Below, one piece after another: positions 1 to 6,019 of a DNA stretch of 10,179 bases. Position 1 is the first letter of the stretch; each line of letters opens with the position of its first letter. The notes under the pieces are model-generated. The model did not search any database. It was not told the origin of the DNA and worked only from the letters and a program-made list of their open reading frames with translations. Where the stretch lies: assembly GCA_903877945.1 (NCBI GenBank), contig CAIRFY010000142.1:1-10179 (forward strand), given 5' to 3'. Source of the DNA: an uncultured Oscillochloris sp. Lineage in GTDB: Bacteria > Chloroflexota > Chloroflexia > Chloroflexales > Chloroflexaceae. Both the position numbers and the translations under genes were made by a program.

Positions 1-14
1 ATTGTGGATTATAG

Positions 15-140
15 GCAGTAGAGTAGAAGTAACGCTGTCACGCTGAGCGAAGCGAAGCGTCCCGGTGTGCATCATCATCGCCGGGACGCTTCGCTTCGCT
101 CAGCGTGACATGTGTGACAGGGTGACTTTTGCTCTATTGC
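15..140. repeat. 126-bp palindromic repeat element, copy 1
   Basis: The core is a perfect 30-bp inverted repeat (36-65 against 81-110) around a 15-nt spacer. Outside it are imperfect 25-bp terminal arms (15-39 and 116-140, about 20 of 25 matching as inverted repeats). The same element occurs again at 5741-5866 with identical length and, by manual alignment, 111 of 126 identical positions and no gaps. No reading frame is credible across it. It looks like a non-autonomous hairpin element (MITE- or REP-like). The core resembles the widespread family of hairpin repeats containing GAGCGAAGCGAAG, a resemblance noted from memory. The terminal symmetry and fixed length suggest a discrete mobile unit, but no clear target duplication is seen at this copy. 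Confidence 0.85.
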
Positions 141-332
141 CAGAAGCCCATAGAAAGAACGCACCACCGCAAAAGTCACGCTGTCTTCGTTTTCTTTGCG
201 TCTTCGCGTCTTTGCGTCATACTAGAACCATGCATTCGACGCAAAGGCGCAAAGACGCAAAGACTCTCATGGTGTTCAACGTGACAGCGTTCCGTTTGCG
301 GTAGTGCGAAAAAATATTTCGGTGGGCTTCTG
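141..332. repeat. Inverted-repeat element abutting the 126-bp element
   Basis: The ends are a perfect 10-bp inverted repeat, CAGAAGCCCA at 141-150 and its complement at 323-332. Moving inward, the arms stay similar: a CGCACCACCGCAAA-like stretch on the left matches a GCGGTAGTGCG-like stretch on the right, and ACGCTGTC (178-185) pairs with GACAGCGT (283-290). A central arm of 26 bp (193-218), built from CTTTGCGTC units, pairs with 238-263 at 24 of 26 positions. The element starts at the base after copy 1 of the 126-bp element ends. Short reading frames through it are by-products of the repeat and are not credible genes. Together the two elements fill most of the 379-bp gene-free stretch at the left edge. 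Confidence 0.7.
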
Positions 333-340
333 TGTCTTTC

Positions 341-376
341 TGTGGCAAAATCTCGTTGTGGATAACCTGTGGAAAA
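341..376 (-). promoter_or_regulatory. Cluster of DnaA-box-like 9-mers
   Basis: Read on the minus strand, 357-365 is TTATCCACA, a perfect match to the E. coli DnaA-box consensus. Positions 368-376 read TTTTCCACA, which also fits TTWTNCACA. A third, poorer match (TTTGCCACA) lies at 341-349. The two good boxes are in the same orientation and 11 bp apart, about one helical turn. A/T-rich runs lie on both sides (308-319 and 373-388). The neighbours are not replication genes, so this is unlikely to be oriC. It could be an accessory DnaA-binding site, or chance. Confidence 0.35.
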
Positions 377-379
377 ATG

Positions 380-1510
380 TTAATAAGTGGTAGTTTCGTA
401 CCCGAGCATGGCGGCGTAGACCGCGACGTGGCGGCGGGCAATGGCGGCCTGGGTAAACTCGGCCAGGATGCGGGCGCGCCCACGGCGGGCGAGGTCGGCG
501 CGCAGGGCTGGGGCCGTGGCGATGCGGGCGATGGCTATGCGTAGCGTGGCTACATCACCCTCGGGGAAGATCAGCCCAGCATCGCCGATCACGTGCGGGA
601 TCTCGCCGGAGCTGGAGCCAAGCACCGGCACGCCGCAGCTCATGGCCTCGATCAGCACGCGGCCAAACTGCTCCTTCCAGTTCGAGGTGGTGTGCGAGGG
701 CAGGACGAGCAGATCGAGTCCGGCCAGGGCGGCAGGCACCTCGGTGCTGCCGACGGCGGGGCACAGCTCGACCCGGTCGGACACGCCGAGGGCGGCGGCG
801 CGGGCCAGGATCGGCTGACGCAGCACGCCATCGCCAACCAGTCGCAGTCGAACGTGGTCAGGCAGGTCGCACAGCGCCTCGACCAGATCGAAGACGCCCT
901 TCTCGGGAACGAGGCGACCAAGGTAGCCGACGATGAAGGGCTGAGGGCTGAGGGCTGAGGGCTGAGGGCTGGCCCGTAGCGCGAACATCTCGGGGTCTAC
1001 GCCGAACTGCGGGATGACCGTGACCGGCCCCCGGTAGCCGTGGCGACGGATGATCGCGGCGGATTCCTGATTACCGGCGATGGCGTGGGCGGCGTGGCGG
1101 AAGCTGTGCTGCTCAAAGAAACTGAAGGGCGGCGGGTAGCGCCGGTCGATGTTGGCCCAGTTGTAGAAGCAGCAGCACGCGCCCACGGCCAGCCCGGCGC
1201 GCATGGCCAGGAAGGTGGCCAGGTTGAAGCTCTCCTCGTCAATGTGCAGCACCTCGGGGCGTAGGCGGCGCAGGGCGCGACCGATGGCCGGGTAGAAGTG
1301 CAGGTGGTGCCTGCCATTCAGGGCAATTGGTAGAGATTCAAGGCGGTAGCCCGCCGTGAAGCGGCGCTCCAGGCGCTGCTCGCCCACCCGAGGCTCGCGC
1401 CAACTCGGCGGCACCAGGGCGGTCAGTTCCACGCCGAGTCGGGCGATCTCCTCCAGCTTACGCTGGTAGGCACCGGCCACCAGGGCCTTTGAGAGGATGA
1501 CAACGCGCAT
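380..1510 (-). CDS. GT4-family glycosyltransferase
   Basis: A 376-residue protein with the two-domain GT-B layout of family 4 glycosyltransferases, which move a sugar from a nucleotide-sugar donor to a lipid- or polysaccharide-linked acceptor at the cytoplasmic membrane. The N-terminal acceptor domain spans roughly residues 1-170 and ends in the usual PVTVIPQFGVDPEMF hinge motif. The C-terminal donor domain starts at about 192 with VGYLGRLVPEKG (194-205) and carries the family's E-x7-E signature (E280 and E288 in EQFGRVLIEAMSCGVPV). Length is typical. No signal peptide or membrane span is evident. The only start candidate is ATG at 1510, with no clear Shine-Dalgarno; a shared repeat motif lies a few bases upstream. 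A 7-bp tandem repeat inside the gene encodes the interdomain linker (residues 181-191). serC lies upstream on the same strand, 191 bp away across a hairpin element. Donor and acceptor cannot be told from sequence. Confidence 0.9.
   Translation of the reverse strand: MRVVILSKALVAGAYQRKLEEIARLGVELTALVPPSWREPRVGEQRLERRFTAGYRLESLPIALNGRHHLHFYPAIGRALRRLRPEVLHIDEESFNLATFLAMRAGLAVGACCCFYNWANIDRRYPPPFSFFEQHSFRHAAHAIAGNQESAAIIRRHGYRGPVTVIPQFGVDPEMFALRASPQPSALSPQPFIVGYLGRLVPEKGVFDLVEALCDLPDHVRLRLVGDGVLRQPILARAAALGVSDRVELCPAVGSTEVPAALAGLDLLVLPSHTTSNWKEQFGRVLIEAMSCGVPVLGSSSGEIPHVIGDAGLIFPEGDVATLRIAIARIATAPALRADLARRGRARILAEFTQAAIARRHVAVYAAMLGYETTTY
938..970. repeat. Heptanucleotide tandem repeat within the glycosyltransferase gene
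   Basis: GGGCTGA is repeated four times plus five bases. On the coding (minus) strand it reads as CAGCCCT-type units and encodes SPQPSALSPQP, residues 181-191, between the two domains of the glycosyltransferase. Because the unit is 7 bp, gain or loss of one copy would shift the reading frame. Confidence 0.9.
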
Positions 1511-1530
1511 ATATAGACAAGGTTCGCGGA

Positions 1531-1682
1531 TACTTTACAGTTTGTCGCCGGGCAGCCCTCACCCCCAGCCCCTCTCCCTCACGGGGAGAGGGGAGTAGAT
1601 TCCTTCCTGGTGCGGAATGCCCCCCCTCTCCCGTTCAGGGAGAGGGGGCTGGGGGGTGAGGGCCATTGCGAACTGTAAAGTA
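1531..1682. repeat. 152-bp inverted-repeat element between serC and the glycosyltransferase gene
   Basis: A perfect 12-bp terminal inverted repeat, TACTTTACAGTT at 1531-1542 and its complement at 1671-1682, brackets two G/C hairpins. The first is CCCCTCTCCC (1569-1578) paired with 1584-1593. The second is an 11-bp perfect stem, 1622-1632 with 1638-1648. The two hairpins are also inverted copies of each other, so the whole unit can fold as a long imperfect stem or as a cloverleaf. Both outer ends finish in TA, which would fit a TA target duplication (IS630/Tc1-like insertion); this is inference. It fills nearly all of the 191-bp gap and could weaken or stop readthrough from serC. Confidence 0.75.
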
Positions 1683-1701
1683 ACATTATCGATTTTGAAC
1701 A

Positions 1702-2787
1702 CTACCCGTTTTTGCGCAGGAACTCGCCCATGAAGTCGGCCAGGGCCGCGCAGGATGACTCCTCAAGCGCGTTGTAGATCGAGGCGCGGATGCCGCCCAC
1801 CGAGCGGTGTCCACCCAGGCCGACCATGCCGGCGGCCTGCGACTCGGACACAAACTGCTTCTCCAGGGTCTCGCTGGGCAGCCGGAAGGTCACGTTCATC
1901 AGCGAACGGGCCTCGGGTGCGGCGTGGCCACGGTAGAAACCGCCGCTGCCGTCAATTGCGCCGTAGACCAGGGCGGCCTTGCGCTGGTTACGTGTCTGCA
2001 TGGCATCCAGCCCGCCTAGGTCGGTGATCCAGCCCAGCACCAGGTTCAGCAGATAGACCGAGAAGGCGGGCGGGGTGTTGTAGAGCGAGTTATTCTTGGC
2101 GAAGGTGACGTAGCGCATGATCGCTGGTAGATCCTTGCGGCCCTGCGCGATCAGATCCTCGCGGATGATCACGGCGGTGACACCGGACGGGCCGATGTTC
2201 TTCTGGGCACCGGCGTAAATCAGAGCGAAGCGGCTGGCGTCGAAGGGGCGCGACATGATGTCGCTGCTCATGTCGGCAATCAGCGGGGCGTCGCCCAGGT
2301 CGGGCATGCTGGCCCACTGGACACCCTGGATCGTCTCGTTGGTGGTGAAGTGGACGTAGGCCGGGCTGGGGCTGAGCTGGATCTCGGAGGCGTCGGGGGT
2401 GCGGCGGAAGCCGCCCTCGGCGGTGTTGACCGCCACGTGGGCCGTGCCGATCCGCCCGGCCTCCTCAACCGCCTTCTCGCCCCACGCCCCGGTGACGAGG
2501 TAATCAGCCACGGCACCGGCGGGCAGGAAGTTCAGCGGGATCATGGCGAACTGGAAGCTGGCGCCGCCCTGCAAGAACAGGGCGCGGTAGCCGTCGCCCA
2601 GCCCGAGCAGCGCCTTCATGCGCGACTCGGCCTGCGTATTGATCGCCTCAAACTCCTTGGAGCGGTGGCTCATCTCCAGAATGGACATCCCCCGGCCCTG
2701 GTAGTCGAGCAGCTCGGCCTGGGCCTGCGCCAGCACCGCCTGCGGCAGTACGGCGGGGCCGGCGTTAAAATTGTGGGCTTTGGTCAT
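1702..2787 (-). CDS. serC: Phosphoserine aminotransferase SerC
   Basis: A 361-residue cytosolic PLP enzyme, the usual SerC length. It converts 3-phosphohydroxypyruvate and glutamate to 3-phosphoserine and 2-oxoglutarate in serine synthesis; a paralogous reaction serves pyridoxal-phosphate synthesis in some bacteria. Diagnostic stretches are NFNAGPAVLP (6-15), SILEMSHRSKEF (35-46), GGASFQFAM (74-82), ADMSSDI (171-177, with the cofactor-binding Asp172), YAGAQKNIGPSG (191-202, Schiff-base Lys196) and the C-terminal GGHRSVGGIRASIYNA. The ATG at 2787 is well supported by a GGAGGA ribosome site at 2795-2800, 7 nt upstream on the minus strand. It lies between pheT (upstream, 211-bp gap) and the glycosyltransferase gene. 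No serA or serB is nearby. Confidence 0.97.
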   Translation of the reverse strand: MTKAHNFNAGPAVLPQAVLAQAQAELLDYQGRGMSILEMSHRSKEFEAINTQAESRMKALLGLGDGYRALFLQGGASFQFAMIPLNFLPAGAVADYLVTGAWGEKAVEEAGRIGTAHVAVNTAEGGFRRTPDASEIQLSPSPAYVHFTTNETIQGVQWASMPDLGDAPLIADMSSDIMSRPFDASRFALIYAGAQKNIGPSGVTAVIIREDLIAQGRKDLPAIMRYVTFAKNNSLYNTPPAFSVYLLNLVLGWITDLGGLDAMQTRNQRKAALVYGAIDGSGGFYRGHAAPEARSLMNVTFRLPSETLEKQFVSESQAAGMVGLGGHRSVGGIRASIYNALEESSCAALADFMGEFLRKNG

Positions 2788-2817
2788 TGCACTATCCTCC
2801 TAAAAATATTCGCATTT

Positions 2818-2948
2818 AGACAAGGTTTCAGGTGCCAGGTTTCAGCTTTACAGTGTGGCGAGGATGCGACGAGGCAACGAGGCGATGCTATCGCATCCTC
2901 GCGTCCTCGCGTCTCCGCCACACTGTAAAGCTGTTCTGAACCTTGTCT
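2818..2948. repeat. Nested palindromic element between pheT and serC
   Basis: Two perfect nested inverted repeats are present: AGACAAGGTT at 2818-2827 with its complement at 2939-2948, and a 17-bp arm at 2844-2860 (AGCTTTACAGTGTGGCG) with 2916-2932. The interior (2861-2915) is made of degenerate octamers such as GACGAGGC, AACGAGGC and, on the other arm, GCGAGGAC and GCGAGGAT, around a small central stem GCGAT-gct-ATCGC (2882-2894). The octamers are the same type as the tandem array at the right end of the window. The outer motif AGACAAGGTT and the CTTTACAGT box also occur at the edge of the repeat in the serC-glycosyltransferase gap. Confidence 0.8.
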
Positions 2949-2989
2949 TATAATGGAAATTGCCAGCTCTGCTGGCAATTTCCATTATA
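2949..2989 (-). terminator. Perfect 19-bp hairpin just after pheT
   Basis: Positions 2949-2967 and 2971-2989 are perfect inverse complements separated by a 3-nt loop (tct). The hairpin begins 9 bp after the pheT stop codon, the usual place for a terminator. No U-tract follows on the minus strand (the next bases read AGACAAGG), so it is not a canonical intrinsic terminator. It may act as an mRNA-stabilising 3' structure or be another REP-like unit. The hairpin is certain from sequence; the role is inferred. Confidence 0.5.
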
Positions 2990-2998
2990 GATGATGAG

Positions 2999-5611
2999 TT
3001 ACGCCCGGATTGTCGCGCCGATCTCGCGCTCCAGGCCGCCGATGATCTTCTTGCGCAGCTTAGTCAACGCCTCGTCGGTGAGAGTGCGGTCGGTGGCGCG
3101 GAAGGCCAGGTGGTAGGTCAGGCTGCGCTTGCCCTCGCCCACCTGCGGCCCGGTGTAGACATCGAACAGGGTCAGGGACTCGAGCAGATCGCCCGCTCCC
3201 CGGCGGATCAGCGCCGCCACCTGGGCCTCAGGTGCCTCCAGCGGGACAGTGATCGAGAGATCCTGAATAATCGCCGGAAAGCGCGAGATCGGACTGAAGC
3301 GGGCATGGTCACTGGCCACGAAGAGGGCGTCCAGATCGAGTTCGGCCATAGCAGCGTGGGGCACGCTCAGCTCCAGGCGCTCGCGCACCGCCGGGTGCAA
3401 CTCGCCCAGCACCCCCACCCGTCGGCTGAGGATCGCCACCTTGCCCTTCTTGCCTGCACCAGCCTGAGGCGGGCTGGCGTCCTCGCCCGTCTCCAGCAGC
3501 AGCGCCGCCGAGCGACCGGGGTGGAATCGCTCATCGTCGGTCAGCGGCGCGTAGCTCACCTTTGCGCTTAGGCCAAGGCGATCAACCAGCACCTCCACCA
3601 CGCCCTTGATGTCGTAGAAGCCCATCGGCTCGCGCTGAGTGGCCGCCCAACCCTCGGCCTCGCGTGGCCCAGCCAGGGCGATGGCCAGGCGGCGCGGCTC
3701 GTCGGGCAGCCAGCGCCCGCCCTCGCCAAGACACTCGGGGTTCAGGTAGACCCGGCTAACCTCAAAGACCGCCACTCGCTCGCGCTCGCGCAGGTTGTTG
3801 GTCAGAGCCTCGCCCAGCGAGGGCAGCAGCGAGCGGCGCATGTAGGTATGCTCGGGCGCGTTCGGGTTCGCCAGCTTCACATAGCGCTCGGCCACCGCCT
3901 CGGCGGGCTGCACCTTCGCCACCAGAGGCATGGCAATCAGCGAGCGGGTGATCAGTTCGTCCAGACCACAGCCGACCATCGTGTCGCGCACCTTCTGCTC
4001 CAGGCGCAACTCCTTGTGATCCTCCGAGGGCGGCAATTCATCGGCCAAGCGCGTTTCGGGAATACGGTCGTAGCCATAGATCCGCGCCACCTCCTCGCAG
4101 AGGTCGGCCAGGATGCTCACATCCAGCCGGAAGGAGGGCACCGTCACACGCACGGTTGGCTCGTAGGCGTAGGTGGCGAAATCGCCCAGTCCAGAGCCGC
4201 CGCGCAGCGCACAGGTGAAGCCAAGACGGGATAGGATAGCGGCGATCTCGTGGGCGTCGAGCTGGATACCGACAATCCGCTCCACCTCAAGCGGGGTCAG
4301 ATCGAGTACCACCGTCTGCCAGGGGCGCGGGTAGGCGTCCACAAAGCCCTGGGCCACTGTGCCACCGGCGCACTGACGCATCAGATCAAGGGCGCGGCGC
4401 AGGGCGATCAGCGGCAGTTCGTAATCCACCCCGCGCTCAAAACGTCGCGACGCCTCGCTGGGCAACTTGAGGCCACGGGCCGTCCTGCGGATCTGCACTG
4501 GCTCCCAGATCGCCGCCTCCAGCAGCACGGTGATGGTCGCAGCGCCCACCTCGCTCGACTCACCGCCCATCACCCCGGCCACCGACAGGGCACCCGTCGC
4601 ATCACAGACCATCAGGGGCGGATGGCTGAGGCCACTCTCGGCACCGGGGGTCAGGGCGCGATCCTTGCCGTCGAGGGTAAGCAGGCGCTCGCCGGGGCGG
4701 GCGCTGCGCACAATCAACTGGCCGGACTCGACCTTCTGGTAGTCGAAGGCGTGGGTAGGCTGGCCCCACTCCAGCATCACATAGTTTGAGACATCAACAA
4801 TATTGCTGATCGGGCGCATGCCCGCGTTCGTCAGGCGGCGCTGCATCCAGTGCGGCGACGGGCCAATGGTCACGCCCTCGATCATGCCAAGGGTGAAGCG
4901 TGGGCAGAGATCAGGCTCCTCAATCGTCACCCCGGCGCGACCCTCAATCGGCGCACCATCGGCCAGCACCTGGGGGTCGGGCAGGGTGAGCGTTGCGCCC
5001 GTGATCGCCGCCACCTCGCGGGCCATACCCACAATCGAGAGGCAGCGCGCATAGTTCGGTGTGAAATCCAGCTCCAGCACCACTTCGCCGAGGACATCGC
5101 GCAGCGGCGCACCCACCGGAGCCTCGTCCTCCAGGATGAGAATGCCGTCGTGTTCCTCTGAAATGCCCAACTCCTTCTCGGAGCAGAGCATCGCATCGCT
5201 CATCACCCCGCGCACCGGACGGCCCTTCAGCGTCGTGATCACCCAGCCCTCAGCGTGGCCGTCGTAAATCCGTGCGCCCTCCTTGGCATACACCGACTTG
5301 AGCGGGTGCGGCAGGGGGCCAAGGCCGCGATATTGGAACAAGTTCGGCGCGCCCGTCACCACCGTATGCGACTGCGCGGCCCCGTAGTCCACCTCAGCCA
5401 GCACCAGCCGCTCGGCGTTCGGGTGCGGCCTCACCTCCAGGATGTTGCAGACCAGGATCTTCTCTGGATCCCAGGGCAACTCGCCGCCCTCCAGGCCGAT
5501 AAAACGGACATCCACCACCTCCATGCCGCTGAGAGTGAGCCGACGAGCCAGTTCCTCCACAGGCACGGTGATCTCAACAAATTCCCTCAGCCAGCTCAAC
5601 GGGACTTTCAT
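2999..5611 (-). CDS. pheT: Phenylalanyl-tRNA synthetase beta subunit PheT
   Basis: An 870-residue beta chain of the cytosolic alpha2-beta2 enzyme that charges tRNA-Phe; the beta chain binds tRNA and edits mischarged Tyr-tRNA. Length is at the long end for bacteria (commonly about 800). Order: N-terminal helix starting MKVPLSWLREFVEI, tRNA-binding OB fold about 42-160 (HPNAERLVLAEVDYG, VVTGAPN), B3/B4 editing domain about 215-395 (ISNIVDVSNYVMLEWGQPTH, VAGVMGGESSEV, SEASRRFERGVD), B5 domain about 430-515 (VTVPSFRLDVSILADL, EEVARIYGYDRIPE), catalytic-like core 530-770, and C-terminal anticodon-binding ferredoxin-like domain about 777-869 (SRFPAIIQDLSITVP). A Gly/Lys-rich stretch at 709-724 looks like a small insertion. 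The frame is open upstream to an ATG at 5650, but the start at 5611 is chosen because GAGGA lies 9 nt upstream and the family begins MKV. No pheS is adjacent. Confidence 0.97.
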   Translation of the reverse strand: MKVPLSWLREFVEITVPVEELARRLTLSGMEVVDVRFIGLEGGELPWDPEKILVCNILEVRPHPNAERLVLAEVDYGAAQSHTVVTGAPNLFQYRGLGPLPHPLKSVYAKEGARIYDGHAEGWVITTLKGRPVRGVMSDAMLCSEKELGISEEHDGILILEDEAPVGAPLRDVLGEVVLELDFTPNYARCLSIVGMAREVAAITGATLTLPDPQVLADGAPIEGRAGVTIEEPDLCPRFTLGMIEGVTIGPSPHWMQRRLTNAGMRPISNIVDVSNYVMLEWGQPTHAFDYQKVESGQLIVRSARPGERLLTLDGKDRALTPGAESGLSHPPLMVCDATGALSVAGVMGGESSEVGAATITVLLEAAIWEPVQIRRTARGLKLPSEASRRFERGVDYELPLIALRRALDLMRQCAGGTVAQGFVDAYPRPWQTVVLDLTPLEVERIVGIQLDAHEIAAILSRLGFTCALRGGSGLGDFATYAYEPTVRVTVPSFRLDVSILADLCEEVARIYGYDRIPETRLADELPPSEDHKELRLEQKVRDTMVGCGLDELITRSLIAMPLVAKVQPAEAVAERYVKLANPNAPEHTYMRRSLLPSLGEALTNNLRERERVAVFEVSRVYLNPECLGEGGRWLPDEPRRLAIALAGPREAEGWAATQREPMGFYDIKGVVEVLVDRLGLSAKVSYAPLTDDERFHPGRSAALLLETGEDASPPQAGAGKKGKVAILSRRVGVLGELHPAVRERLELSVPHAAMAELDLDALFVASDHARFSPISRFPAIIQDLSITVPLEAPEAQVAALIRRGAGDLLESLTLFDVYTGPQVGEGKRSLTYHLAFRATDRTLTDEALTKLRKKIIGGLEREIGATIRA

Positions 5612-5620
5612 ATTGGGCAT

Positions 5621-5625
5621 TCCTC
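5621..5625 (-). promoter_or_regulatory. Ribosome binding site that fixes the pheT start
   Basis: GAGGA on the minus strand lies 9 nt before the ATG at 5611. It directly abuts a second in-frame ATG at 5620, which is too close to be used with this site. The ATG at 5650 would place 13 extra residues (beginning MRGQGRLYRG) ahead of the conserved N terminus, and its codons fall inside a repeat sequence. Confidence 0.65.
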
Positions 5626-5629
5626 TATA

Positions 5630-5697
5630 AAGCCGACCTTGCCCCCTCACTCCCTACCTCTCTCCCTCACGGGGAGAGGGGGCTGGGGGGTGAGGGC
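5630..5697. repeat. G/C-rich hairpin repeat in the pheT leader
   Basis: AAGCCGACCTT (5630-5640) followed by C-rich sequence matches, in inverse complement, the right end of the large element at 7886-8213 (8203-8213 and the bases before it). Within it CTCTCCC (5660-5666) pairs with GGGAGAG (5672-5678), and the outer CCCCCTCAC-like and GTGAGGGC-like arms extend the stem. It belongs to the same CCCTCACCCCCAGCCCC-type family seen at 1556-1662. It begins only a few bases upstream of the pheT ribosome site, so pheT mRNA probably starts in or beyond it. Confidence 0.7.
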
Positions 5698-5740
5698 TGC
5701 GCGGCGGTGGATTCCTTATGTGAACAGTATTGGTTTTGAG

Positions 5741-5866
5741 GCAATACCGCAAAACTCGCCCTGTCACGCGGAGCGAAGCGAAGCGTCCCGGTGTGCATCA
5801 TCATTGCCGGGATGCTTCGCTTCGCTCCGCGTGACAGGTGGGACAGGGTGACTTTTGCTCTATTGC
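5741..5866. repeat. 126-bp palindromic repeat element, copy 2
   Basis: Same element as 15-140, same orientation and length, 111 of 126 positions identical by manual alignment. The main stem is 5761-5791 against 5807-5837 with one G-T type mismatch. Compared with copy 1, the stem pair at element positions 30 and 88 changed from T-A to G-C, so both halves changed together. The terminal arms are GCAATACCGCAAAACTCGCC (5741-5760) and the inverse of GACAGGGTGACTTTTGCTC (5842-5860). GTTTTG occurs at 5733-5738 and again right after the element at 5867-5872, a possible imperfect target duplication. It lies between the divergent pheT and coiled-coil membrane protein genes. Confidence 0.85.
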
Positions 5867-5933
5867 GTTTTGGGGTAGCAGCCCAGGATTGTAGCCGAGC
5901 GGACGAGAGACTGTCAAGCGGCGCACGACCAAC

Positions 5934-5961
5934 TTGACGCACCGCACAAACCGGCTAGAAT
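5934..5961 (+). promoter_or_regulatory. Sigma70-type promoter for the coiled-coil membrane protein gene
   Basis: TTGACG at 5934-5939 and TAGAAT at 5956-5961 are separated by 16 bp. Each box is one mismatch from the consensus. Transcription would begin near 5968, about 50 nt ahead of the start codon, giving a short leader that contains the heptamer repeat. Confidence 0.6.
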
Positions 5962-5978
5962 CCACACGAGAGCCGGTT

Positions 5979-6005
5979 GCAATCTGCAATCTGCAATCTG
6001 CAATC
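5979..6005. repeat. Heptanucleotide repeat in the 5' leader
   Basis: GCAATCT is repeated three times plus six bases, between the predicted promoter and the ribosome site of the coiled-coil membrane protein gene. A change in copy number would alter leader length without affecting the reading frame. Confidence 0.85.
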
Positions 6006-6019
6006 GAGCAGGAGCGATC

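Noticed and set aside
65..304. 79-codon plus-strand frame at the left edge
   Set aside because: It is made wholly of the two inverted-repeat elements and has no ribosome site.
341..376. Chromosomal origin oriC
   Set aside because: Only two good boxes, with no dnaA, dnaN, gyrB, rpmH or parAB nearby. Kept only as a candidate DnaA site.
4250..4789. Long plus-strand frames across pheT (also 2960-3571, 3848-4234, 5255-5851)
   Set aside because: They are shadows of the pheT coding frame in GC-rich DNA, rich in His/Arg/Gln, with no recognisable domain.
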